Positions 33,567 to 43,329 of a stretch of 64,000 nucleotides of DNA are shown piece after piece (position 1 is the stretch's first letter; every line of letters starts with the position of its first letter). The DNA comes from Actinomycetales bacterium SN12. Its GTDB lineage: Bacteria > Actinomycetota > Actinomycetes > Actinomycetales > Microbacteriaceae. The notes beneath the pieces were generated by a model. It was not told where the DNA came from. It saw nothing but the letters and a program-made list of their open reading frames with translations, and searched no databases. The DNA lies in NCBI GenBank assembly GCA_002837415.1, contig PJCV01000002.1:124001-188000 (forward strand), written 5' to 3'. A program made the position numbers and the translations under genes.

Positions 33567-34771
33567 CGAATCTGGTCATCGTCGACGACGGGGGTGCTGC
33601 CGCGCTGCTCGCGACGGATCTCGAGCTCGAGGGAGCGCAGGTCACCGTCGTGCCTCCGGATGCCGTGATCGCTCTGCAGCTGGCGGGGATCGACGCGCTG
33701 CTCGTGCCGCCGATCCGCTCGGTGCTGACGCCCGATCTGGTCAGCGCCTGCGATCGCGCCGCCGTGCGCCTCGTGCCGGTCGGAACGGCGGACTCGCGGA
33801 TCGCAGCGCGCTTCGGCCTGCCCGCCCCGCTGCCGTTCGACACACCGGCGGCGCAGGTCCTGGCCGCGATCACCTCGGGAGCCGGCGTGGCCGGATCGTC
33901 CGACCACGGCCGACCGCCTCGCGTGCTCGCCGTATGGGGGCCGCACGGCGCGCCGGGGCGCACCACCCTCGCCATCCAGCTGGCGGTCGAGCTCACCCGA
34001 GCCGGACGGCGCACCGCGCTGGTCGACGCCGACAGCGTCGCTCCGTCCGTGGCGCTGCAGCTGGGGCTCGGTGATGAGTCGCCCGGACTGGCGGCGGCGT
34101 GCCGGCGAGCGCAGCTGGGCAGTCTCGACGTGGCCGAGTTGTCCCGGCTGGCCGTGCCGCTGGAGACCTCGGCGGGTGTGCTCGATGTGCTCGGCGGACT
34201 GAATCGGCCGAGCCGGTGGCCGGAGCTCGCCGCCGCGCGTCTGCGTGCGACGCTGGCGGTCGCCCGGAGCTGGCAGGACGAGGTCGTCGTCGACGTCGCG
34301 GCGGCGTTCGATGAGGACGACGACCAGCTCGGGCCCGACGCGCCGCAGCGGCACGCGGCCACCGCGGCCGTGCTGCTCGAGGCCGATGCGGTGATCGCCG
34401 TGCTGAGCGCCGATCCGCTGGGTGTCGGTCGGTTCCTACGCGGGTACGCCGAGCTGCGTCACCTGGTGGGCGACACCCCGGTGACGGTTGTGGCCAACCG
34501 TGCCCGTCCCGGCCCGCTCGGCATCGACGCCAGAGGGCAGATCCGGCGCACCCTCAGCCGGTTCGCCGGCATCGACGACGTCGCCTTCGTCCCCCAGGAC
34601 CAGCGGGCGGCGGATGCCTCGGCGCTGCACGCCAGGGCGATCGCGGACGTGGCGCCGCGTTCTCAGCTGGTGAGCGCCGTGCGGCGCATCGCCGCCGGCC
34701 TCGGCGTGCGCGCCGAGCTCACTGCCGGTAGCTCGCGAGGAAGTTCCCGAGACGCTCGACGGCCTCGCTGA
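33563..34771 (+). CDS. ParA/MinD/CpaE-like protein with a degenerate P-loop
   Basis: 402 residues. The N-terminal ~110 residues look like an atypical receiver-type domain (MTNLVIVDDGGAAALLATDL). The ATPase fold follows: P-loop region WGPHGAPGRTTLAIQLA (about 125-140), LVDADSVAPSVALQLG, and VVVDVAAAFDEDDD as Walker B. Aligned to the deviant Walker A KGGVGKTT, both lysines are replaced (His and Arg). CpaE/TadZ proteins position Flp-pilus or related machinery at the membrane. It is coupled to the SAF gene by GTGA. Its 3' end overlaps the convergent aminotransferase gene by 53 bases. Confidence 0.82.
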   Translation: MTNLVIVDDGGAAALLATDLELEGAQVTVVPPDAVIALQLAGIDALLVPPIRSVLTPDLVSACDRAAVRLVPVGTADSRIAARFGLPAPLPFDTPAAQVLAAITSGAGVAGSSDHGRPPRVLAVWGPHGAPGRTTLAIQLAVELTRAGRRTALVDADSVAPSVALQLGLGDESPGLAAACRRAQLGSLDVAELSRLAVPLETSAGVLDVLGGLNRPSRWPELAAARLRATLAVARSWQDEVVVDVAAAFDEDDDQLGPDAPQRHAATAAVLLEADAVIAVLSADPLGVGRFLRGYAELRHLVGDTPVTVVANRARPGPLGIDARGQIRRTLSRFAGIDDVAFVPQDQRAADASALHARAIADVAPRSQLVSAVRRIAAGLGVRAELTAGSSRGSSRDARRPR

Positions 34772-35942
34772 GCACGCGTGCCTCCGGCAGCGTGACGACC
34801 CGCAGGTGATCGGGTGTGGGCCAGTTGAACCCGGTGCCCTGCACCAGGAGGATCTTCTCGGACACGAGCAGGTCGTAGACGAGCTTCTCATCGTCGCGAA
34901 TCTCGTGCACCTCGGGGTCCAGCCGCGGGAAGGCGTACAGCGCTCCCTCCGGCTTCACGCAGCTCACCCCGGGGATCGCCTCGAGGCCGCGCCAGGCGAT
35001 GTCGCGCTGCTCGTGCAGCCGTCCCGAGGGCGCGATCAGGGAGCCGATCGACTGCACCCCGCCGAGAGCGGCCTGCACGGCGTACTGCGCCGGCACGTTC
35101 GGGCACAGGCGGGTGGATGCCAGCAGCGTGATGCCCTCGAGGAAACCGCGGGCGTGCGACTTCGGCCCCGTGATGACCACCCATCCCGACCGGTAGCCGG
35201 CGACCCGGTAGGTCTTGGAGAGCCCGTTGAAGGTGAGACACAGCAGGTCGGGCGCGAGCGTGGCGGTCGGGATGTGCTCCGCGTCGTCGAAGAGGATGCG
35301 GTCGTAGATCTCGTCCGAGAGCAGCAGCAGCTCGTTCTCGCGCGCGATCTGCACGAGTCCCTCGAGCACCTCGCGGGAGTAGACCGCACCGGTGGGGTTG
35401 TTGGGGTTGATGATGACGATCGCCTTGGTGCGCGGTGTCACCTTGGAGCGGATGTCCTCGAGGTCGGGCTGCCAGCCGTTCTCCTCGTCGCAGATGTAGT
35501 GCACGGGTGTGCCGCCGGCGAGCGACGTCATCGCCGTCCACAGCGGATAGTCCGGGGCGGGGATGAGCACCTCGTCGCCCTCGTCGAGCAGCGCCTGCAT
35601 GACCATCGTGATCAGCTCGGAGACGCCGTTGCCGAGGAACACGTCGTCGGGGTCGAAGCGCGGGAAGCCCTCGACCTCCTCGTAGCGGCTGACGACGGCG
35701 CGGCGGGCGGTGATCACGCCCTTGCTGTCGCTGTACCCGTGCGCGGTCGGCAGAGCTGCGAGCATGTCGCGCACGATCTGGTGCGGCGCCTCGAAGCCGA
35801 AGGTCGCCGGGTTGCCGGTGTTCAGCTTGAGGATCTGATGCCCCTCGGACTCCAGGCGCGCCGCCTCGACCAGCGCCTTGCCACGGATCTCGTAGAGAAC
35901 GTTCCTCAGCTTCGACGACTGATCAAGGGTGCGGCGGGTCAT
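34719..35942 (-). CDS. PLP-dependent class I aminotransferase, AlaA-like
   Basis: 407-residue fold-type I aminotransferase. The N-terminal substrate segment LNTGNPATFGF is followed by IINPNNPTGAVYSRE, the LLLSDEIYD pyridine-N Asp, and the PLP Lys in FNGLSKTYRVAGYRSGW. The C-terminal Arg lies in HLRVVTLPE. The closest group is glutamate-pyruvate aminotransferase AlaA/AspC-type enzymes (alanine synthesis). Specificity should be read only as probable. The ATG overlaps the GntR stop (ATGA), so the regulator and enzyme are cotranscribed. The 3' end overlaps the convergent ParA-like gene. Confidence 0.9.
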   Translation of the reverse strand: MTRRTLDQSSKLRNVLYEIRGKALVEAARLESEGHQILKLNTGNPATFGFEAPHQIVRDMLAALPTAHGYSDSKGVITARRAVVSRYEEVEGFPRFDPDDVFLGNGVSELITMVMQALLDEGDEVLIPAPDYPLWTAMTSLAGGTPVHYICDEENGWQPDLEDIRSKVTPRTKAIVIINPNNPTGAVYSREVLEGLVQIARENELLLLSDEIYDRILFDDAEHIPTATLAPDLLCLTFNGLSKTYRVAGYRSGWVVITGPKSHARGFLEGITLLASTRLCPNVPAQYAVQAALGGVQSIGSLIAPSGRLHEQRDIAWRGLEAIPGVSCVKPEGALYAFPRLDPEVHEIRDDEKLVYDLLVSEKILLVQGTGFNWPTPDHLRVVTLPEARVLSEAVERLGNFLASYRQ

Positions 35943-36610
35943 TCCGCCAGGATACCGGCAGCGTCACGCAGCGCTGTCGCGTGCGACAGCCGGCCGCGAC
36001 GAGTGCTCTCGACGTGCGCGTGGGCCAGGGCGCCGGCCCTCTCTCCGTCGCGGTCGCGGACCGCCTCGAACAGCGCCACATGCTCGTCGGTGACCTGCGC
36101 GAGATCGTCGTGCAGCACGAGCGACCAGCGCAGCCGGCTGCGAATGCTCTTCATCAGATCCGCGAGCAGCCCGTTCTCGGCCAGGGCGACGACGACCTCG
36201 TGGAAGTCGGCTGCCGCCCGGCGCGCTGCGATCGCGTCGGCTCGGTCGCCGCAGTCCTGCGCCTCCTGCAGGACGCTCCGCAGACGTTCGAGCCCGTCGG
36301 GGCGATGGCGCTCGGCGGCGAGACGGAAGGCCATGGGCTCGAGCACCTCCCGCACCTCGTCGAGATCGACGAGGTCCGCGAGCGTGAACTTCCGCACGAC
36401 CGCCCAGGTGCGAGGACGCAGCTCGACGAGGCCCTCGGCCTCGAGCACCTTCAGAGCATCGCGCACCGGGACGCGGCTGACGCCGAACTCGCCGGCGAGG
36501 TCGCGCTCGATGAGCCGGCTTCCGGGCTGACGGATCCCGTCGATGATCGCGTCGCGCAGCCACGACGCGACCCGTCCCGACTCCAGCCCACGTTCCTGCG
36601 CTCTGATCAC
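35939..36610 (-). CDS. GntR-family transcription regulator, FCD (FadR/VanR) subfamily
   Basis: 223 residues. The N-terminal winged helix (about 10-75, GSRLIERDLAGEFGVSRVPVRDALKVLEAEGLV) is the GntR signature. The all-helical FCD ligand domain (about 85-215) has DFHEVVVALAENGLL, part of the metal/ligand-binding His/Asp set. It is probably responsive to a small carboxylate or amino acid and likely controls the downstream aminotransferase. The GTG start at 36610 sits inside a TGATC-ACAG-GATCA palindrome, a candidate autoregulatory operator. Confidence 0.9.
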   Translation of the reverse strand: MIRAQERGLESGRVASWLRDAIIDGIRQPGSRLIERDLAGEFGVSRVPVRDALKVLEAEGLVELRPRTWAVVRKFTLADLVDLDEVREVLEPMAFRLAAERHRPDGLERLRSVLQEAQDCGDRADAIAARRAAADFHEVVVALAENGLLADLMKSIRSRLRWSLVLHDDLAQVTDEHVALFEAVRDRDGERAGALAHAHVESTRRGRLSHATALRDAAGILAE

Positions 36611-36617
36611 AGGATCA
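36604..36617. promoter_or_regulatory. candidate GntR operator overlapping the start codon
   Basis: TGATC-ACAG-GATCA, a 14-base palindrome covering the GTG start of the GntR gene. Protein bound here would block initiation of its own message. Confidence 0.5.
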
Positions 36618-36703
36618 TCCTCGCATTGGTCCGCTTCGCGGCTGAGCAGGTGGACGCTGCGACACGGGCGGCATCCGGTCGCCGCCGCCCATGCCGGTGC
36701 GCG

Positions 36704-39460
<2,757 letters not shown>

Positions 39461-39518
39461 GGATGTCTCCCTTGGATTTACGTCCCGGAGCAACGGTCAG
39501 CACCGGACATGCTTTGCC

Positions 39519-39524
39519 ATGTTA
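39519..39524 (-). promoter_or_regulatory. candidate -10 box of secA
   Basis: TAACAT on the minus strand about 58 bases before the secA GTG. The best -10-like hexamer in the leader region; no clear -35. Confidence 0.35.
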
Positions 39525-39625
39525 CCGGCGCGTGACCTGCGCACGCTGTGCACCGGCAGGTCGATGCACGCTCACGGCGAACGGACACGCCGCGCGGGCT
39601 CCCGCGCTCGTGACATGTTGCCGGA

Positions 39626-39635
39626 TATGCATATA
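39626..39635. promoter_or_regulatory. perfect palindrome ATATGCATAT, candidate PadR operator
   Basis: A 10-base AT-rich palindrome in otherwise GC-rich DNA, 40 bases upstream of the PadR-family start. PadR regulators bind short AT-rich palindromes in their own promoters, so an autoregulatory site is plausible. Confidence 0.5.
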
Positions 39636-39675
39636 CCGAGAAACGCAATACCGGCGCGCCGGTCGAGGAGTCACC

Positions 39676-40269
39676 ATGTCCGTTCGCCAGAGCCTGCTCG
39701 CCATCCTCGACCAGGGGCCGTGCTACGGCTATCAGCTGCGCGCCGAGTTCGATCGCCGCACCGGCTCCACCTGGCCGCTCAACGTCGGTCAGATCTACAA
39801 CACCCTCGAGCGCCTGGAGCGCGACGGCCTCGTCGCGAGGGGCGCGGTCGACGAGCACGGCCACGTCTACTGGCAGATCACGCCGGCGGGACGGGCGGAG
39901 ATGCGCGTCTGGCTGGACTGCCCCGTCGAGCGCGGGCACGGCACGCGCGACGAGTTGGCGATCAAGCTTGCCGTCGCCGCTACGCTGCCCGGCGTCGATG
40001 TCGTGAGCGTGATCCAGCACCAGCGGATCGCGTCGCTCGCACAGCTGGAGCGACTGAACCGCACCCGGCACGCCGGCATGAACGCGGACGGGCCCGAGGA
40101 GCTCGCCAGGACGCTGGTCGTCGATTCGATGATCTTCGCGGCCGAGGCCGAGGTGAGCTGGCTCGACCACGTCGAGCAGCGACTCGGCGAGCACCCGCAG
40201 CACGCACTGCAGCTGGAGCTGTCCACCGAGCGCCCCAAGCGCGGGCGTCCCGCGAAGGCGCTCGTTTGA
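39676..40269 (+). CDS. PadR-family transcription regulator
   Basis: 197 residues. The N-terminal winged helix (about 1-80: SLLAILDQGPCYGYQLRAEFDRRTG, then VGQIYNTLERLERDGLV) is the PadR signature. A helical C-terminal domain (about 95-180, subfamily s2-like) for dimerisation follows, then a basic tail. PadR repressors typically control small-molecule-responsive efflux or detoxification genes. No transporter lies directly beside it. A GAGGAG ribosome site is 5 bases before the ATG. The gene diverges from secA and is followed by palindromic repeat copy 3. Confidence 0.92.
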   Translation: MSVRQSLLAILDQGPCYGYQLRAEFDRRTGSTWPLNVGQIYNTLERLERDGLVARGAVDEHGHVYWQITPAGRAEMRVWLDCPVERGHGTRDELAIKLAVAATLPGVDVVSVIQHQRIASLAQLERLNRTRHAGMNADGPEELARTLVVDSMIFAAEAEVSWLDHVEQRLGEHPQHALQLELSTERPKRGRPAKALV

Positions 40270-40270
40270 C

Positions 40271-40352
40271 GTCGGCGCCCCCTTCGGGCATCCGCACCCC
40301 CTCGCGACGGCGCGAGCCGAAGGGGGCGCCGACGGTGCGAGGGGGCGTCCAC
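40271..40352 (+). repeat. palindromic GC-box repeat, copy 3
   Basis: 82-bp element starting 1 base after the PadR-family stop codon. Left side GTCGGCGCCCCCTTCGGGCATCC then CGCACCCCCTCGC; right side GAAGGGGGCGCCGAC then GCGAGGGGGCGTCCAC. The outer and inner boxes pair with each other. Same orientation as copies 1 and 2, about 30 kb away. Confidence 0.7.
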
Positions 40353-40410
40353 GGGGTGGTGTTCGCGACGGGCGCATCGGATGCACAGCACGCGCACCGA
40401 CCGACGACCG

Positions 40411-40416
40411 TAGGAT
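40411..40416 (+). promoter_or_regulatory. -10 box of the coiled-coil gene
   Basis: TAGGAT followed by 6 bases and the ATG at 40423; leaderless arrangement. Confidence 0.5.
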
Positions 40417-40422
40417 CGTGAC

Positions 40423-41751
40423 ATGGCCGGATTCTGGGGCAGACGCAGACGTGAAGAAGAGGCGCTCGCAGCGCAGGACGCGGATCTCGCGCGCCGCGCC
40501 GAGCAGGCGCTGGTCGCGGCGGACGAGCGCATCCGCACGACCTCAGACGAGCTCGCGTTCGCCCAGGCCGAGCTCGGCGACTCACTGACCGCAGACCTCG
40601 GAAACGCCCTGCGGTCGGTGCGCACTCATCTGGGTGAGGCGTTCCAGCTGCACCAGCTGAACCACGACGAGATCCCCGACACGGTCGAGGAGCTGCGCAC
40701 CCGCAACGCGCGCATCGTGCAGCTGTGCGAGTGGGCCGAGAACCTGCTCGATGAGAAGACCGGTGAGCTCGCCGAGACGGTCGCGAAGGTGCGCAGGGCT
40801 CCCGAGGTGATCGCGCAGGTGCGGCGGGATGCCGAGTCCCTCGCTGCACGCGTCCCGCAGGCGCGCTCGACGATCGAGCGCCTCTCGTCGCGGTACTCCG
40901 AGACCGCGATGCGTCGCATCGCCTCGTCGGGCGACGAGGCCGAGAGGCTTCTCGCCTTCGCCACGCACGGCGCAGACGTGTCGGAGCGCCGCCGCGCCGC
41001 GCGTCAGAACGAGGAGGCTAATCTCGCCCTCGAGACCGCGACCGAGGCCGTGCGTCGGGCCGGCGCGATGCTGGATGCCGTGGAGGACTTCGAGATCCAG
41101 GCGCTGCGCGCCGAATCCACGCTCGCCGATGTGGTCGCCGATTCGCGCGGTGACATCGTCGCGGCCCGCAGCGCTCCCCAGACGCCGGAGGTGACGAAGG
41201 CGACCGCCGAGCTCGAGGCGGCGCTGCTCGCGCTCGCGCCGTCGGGCACGCGCAACGACCCTTACGCCGAGCTCACGCAGCTGCGCAGCGCGAACACCGC
41301 CCTCGACGAGGCGATCGCCAAGGCGCAGTACCGCGCGCAGAACCCGCTCCCCTCGCTCGATCACGTGCAGCACGCCCTCGACGACGCCGACCGTCAGCTG
41401 GGCGTGGCACGCGGGCTCATCGCCGGTCATCGCGGCTGGATCGGCGCCGACGCGCGCACCCGACTCGCCGAGGCGGAGCGTCTGCGCATGGATGTCCCCG
41501 CGATGCTTCCCGCGGAGGACACCCGCGAGCAGGCGCTGGCGGCCGCTCGGCGCGTGGCGCTGCTGGCATCCGAGGCCCTGCAGCTCGCCCAGCGCGACAT
41601 CGACTCGTCCCGCCCGCAGAATCAGGGCTGGGGCGGCGACGGCTGGGGCGGCGGCGGGGGCCGCCGCGGCGGTGTGGGCGGCGGCGACATCATGGGTGGC
41701 GTCCTCGGCGGCCTGGTGATCGGCAGCATCCTGGACGGCATCTTCGACTAG
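40423..41751 (+). CDS. coiled-coil protein with glycine-rich tail, like the C-terminal part of TPM-domain proteins
   Basis: 442 residues. A short basic N-terminus (GFWGRRRREEEA) is followed by long Ala/Glu/Arg helical heptads over about 10-390. A Gly/Trp-rich low-complexity run (about 395-425, GGDGWGGGGGRRGG) and a hydrophobic GGVLGGLVIGSILDGIF end close the protein. The helical plus Gly-rich half resembles what follows the TPM phosphatase domain and membrane helix in longer actinobacterial TPM proteins. Here the TPM domain and signal peptide are absent. The function is unknown; membrane association through the C-terminal segment is possible. The transcript is probably leaderless. Confidence 0.75.
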   Translation: MAGFWGRRRREEEALAAQDADLARRAEQALVAADERIRTTSDELAFAQAELGDSLTADLGNALRSVRTHLGEAFQLHQLNHDEIPDTVEELRTRNARIVQLCEWAENLLDEKTGELAETVAKVRRAPEVIAQVRRDAESLAARVPQARSTIERLSSRYSETAMRRIASSGDEAERLLAFATHGADVSERRRAARQNEEANLALETATEAVRRAGAMLDAVEDFEIQALRAESTLADVVADSRGDIVAARSAPQTPEVTKATAELEAALLALAPSGTRNDPYAELTQLRSANTALDEAIAKAQYRAQNPLPSLDHVQHALDDADRQLGVARGLIAGHRGWIGADARTRLAEAERLRMDVPAMLPAEDTREQALAAARRVALLASEALQLAQRDIDSSRPQNQGWGGDGWGGGGGRRGGVGGGDIMGGVLGGLVIGSILDGIFD

Positions 41752-41793
41752 CCCTTCGCCCAGCCCTTCGGCCGGCTCAGGGCCCGGAACGAC

Positions 41794-41826
41794 AGAGGCG
41801 CCTTCCCCGACGGGGAAGGCGCCTCT
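41794..41826. terminator. bidirectional terminator between the coiled-coil gene and hpf
   Basis: A perfect stem (AGAGGCGCCTTCCCC paired with GGGGAAGGCGCCTCT) with a short GAC loop, lying between convergent genes. Confidence 0.8.
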
Positions 41827-41833
41827 TCGCGGA

Positions 41834-42490
41834 TCAGGAGGCGATCGCCTCCTCCGGCGGGGCCGCCGTGGTCAGTGAGATGACACCGTAGTCCCAGCCC
41901 TTGCGTCGGTAGACGACGCTCGGGTGGTCGGTGCGCGCGTCGATGAAGAGGAAGAAGTCGTGGCCGACCAGCTCCATGCGGTCGACGGCCTCCTCGACGG
42001 TCATCCACTCGGCATCGAAGCTCTTGGTGCGGATGACGACGGGCGAGTACTCCTCTTCCTCGTCGGTCTGAACGGGGATGGCTCCGGTGGCCACAGCGCG
42101 CAGCACGTCGACCGAAGCCGGCTGCACGTCGATTCCGGCGAGCGCGCCGCTCTCCTTCTCGAAGTGAGCGCCGCGGGGATGGTTGCGCCCGTCGATCCGC
42201 TTCTCCTTGGCGCGACGCAGCTGCTCGGCGAGCTTGTCGAGCGCGAGGTCGAATGCGGCGAACTTGTCGGGATCGACAGCCTCCGCCCGGATCACCGGGC
42301 CCTTGCTGAGCAGGGTGAGCTCGACCGTCTCATCCGGTATCCGGCCGTTGCGATAGGCGCGATGGGTGACCTTGATCTCGAGTCGCTGCGCCCGCGGGGC
42401 GAGCGTCTGGATACGGGCGGTCTTCTCTTCGACAACGGTGCGGAATCGGTCGGAGATGCTCACTCCGACGCCGACGATGCTCGTTTCCAT
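41834..42490 (-). CDS. hpf: ribosome hibernation promoting factor, long form
   Basis: 218 residues. The N-terminal HPF/YfiA domain (about 1-105, ISDRFRTVVEEKTARIQTLA ... FDLALDKLAEQLRRAKEK) binds the decoding region of the 30S subunit. After a linker, the C-terminal dimerisation domain (about 150-210, VIRTKSFDAEWMTVEEAVD and HDFFLFIDARTDHPSVVYRR) pairs two ribosomes into 100S dimers. The ATG at 42490 is preferred to the GTG at 42493 because AAGGAG lies 6 bases upstream. The secA-hpf-comF neighbourhood is conserved in actinobacteria. Confidence 0.95.
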   Translation of the reverse strand: METSIVGVGVSISDRFRTVVEEKTARIQTLAPRAQRLEIKVTHRAYRNGRIPDETVELTLLSKGPVIRAEAVDPDKFAAFDLALDKLAEQLRRAKEKRIDGRNHPRGAHFEKESGALAGIDVQPASVDVLRAVATGAIPVQTDEEEEYSPVVIRTKSFDAEWMTVEEAVDRMELVGHDFFLFIDARTDHPSVVYRRKGWDYGVISLTTAAPPEEAIAS

Positions 42491-42507
42491 CACTGTCTCC
42501 TTGTCCC

Positions 42508-42531
42508 GGTCCGCCCGGCCAAGGGCGGACC
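42508..42531 (-). terminator. hairpin between comF and hpf
   Basis: Perfect 9-bp stem GGTCCGCCC/GGGCGGACC with a 6-base loop, 18 bases before hpf on its leader side. It may end the comF message or act as a leader structure of hpf. Confidence 0.4.
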
Positions 42532-42556
42532 GTGGTCGCCTTGTGTCCCCCTAACG

Positions 42557-43237
42557 CTAGTCGCCGTGCACCGACATGTCACTAACCGTTGACATCGATC
42601 TCGCCGTTTCGCTAAGGCGGGGCGTGGCGGCGAGCGCGACCGCGCATACGGGAACGAAGCCGGCCGCGCGAAGCGCCCGTGCCGCCTCGTCGAGCGTCGC
42701 GCCCGTCGTCACCACGTCGTCGACGATGACGACCGGCCCGTGCCCGCGGCGAGCAGCGCGCATGCTGCCCGCGACGTTGTGAGCGCGCGCCTCGCGACCG
42801 AGTCCGCGCTGGTCTCCGGTCTGCCGCGCGGGCACCAGCAGCCGGTGCGCTGTGGCCCCGGCGCGTCGCACCAGCAGATCAGGCACGCGGTAGCCGCGGC
42901 GGCGGAACGCCGCCCGGCTGGTCGGCACGGGCACGATCAGCGCATCGGCCAACGTCCGGCGCAGGATGTCTCCCAGCGCGGCCCCGAGAGGCCGGGCGAG
43001 CATCGTGGCGCCGTCCTCCTTCAGGCGTCTGATGGCGCGCGCGGGGACACCCTCGTATCGCAGCGCGGCGTGCACGAGCATGCCCTGCGGGGTGCGCACC
43101 TCGTGCGGCTCGGCGTGCAGCAGCATTCGGCACGCGTCGCACAGCAGCGTGCCGCTGCTGTCGCAGCCGGGGCAGCTGGCCGCGAGCAGCAGGGCGAGTG
43201 CGTCGCTGCCGATCCGACGCCACAGATCCGCATCCAT
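42557..43237 (-). CDS. ComF-family phosphoribosyltransferase-like protein
   Basis: 226 residues. The N-terminal zinc finger has C-x2-C...C-x2-C (CPGC and CDAC, residues 22-36). A PRTase-type fold follows with the PRPP loop VVIVDDVVTTGATL (about 170-183) and VPVPTSRAAFRRRGYRVPDLL. ComF homologs are needed for DNA uptake in naturally competent bacteria, but in actinobacteria the role is unproved and no competence genes occur here. It lies between lpqB and hpf, matching the mycobacterial order (from memory Rv3242c). Confidence 0.9.
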   Translation of the reverse strand: MDADLWRRIGSDALALLLAASCPGCDSSGTLLCDACRMLLHAEPHEVRTPQGMLVHAALRYEGVPARAIRRLKEDGATMLARPLGAALGDILRRTLADALIVPVPTSRAAFRRRGYRVPDLLVRRAGATAHRLLVPARQTGDQRGLGREARAHNVAGSMRAARRGHGPVVIVDDVVTTGATLDEAARALRAAGFVPVCAVALAATPRLSETARSMSTVSDMSVHGD

Positions 43238-43329
43238 GCTCCGACCCTGCCCGATCCCGCGACGTGCGGATGCCGTGCAGCGCGCCTCCCGGGGAGAACT
43301 CGCAGCACGGGCATCCGGTGCAGGACGAG

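Noticed and set aside
39461..39510. Ten-codon ORF (ATG at 39510) 8 bases after TAACAT in the secA leader, recalling SecM-type control
   Set aside because: It is short, ends 24 bases before the secA start, has no arrest-like sequence, and ATG-stop pairs of this length are expected by chance.
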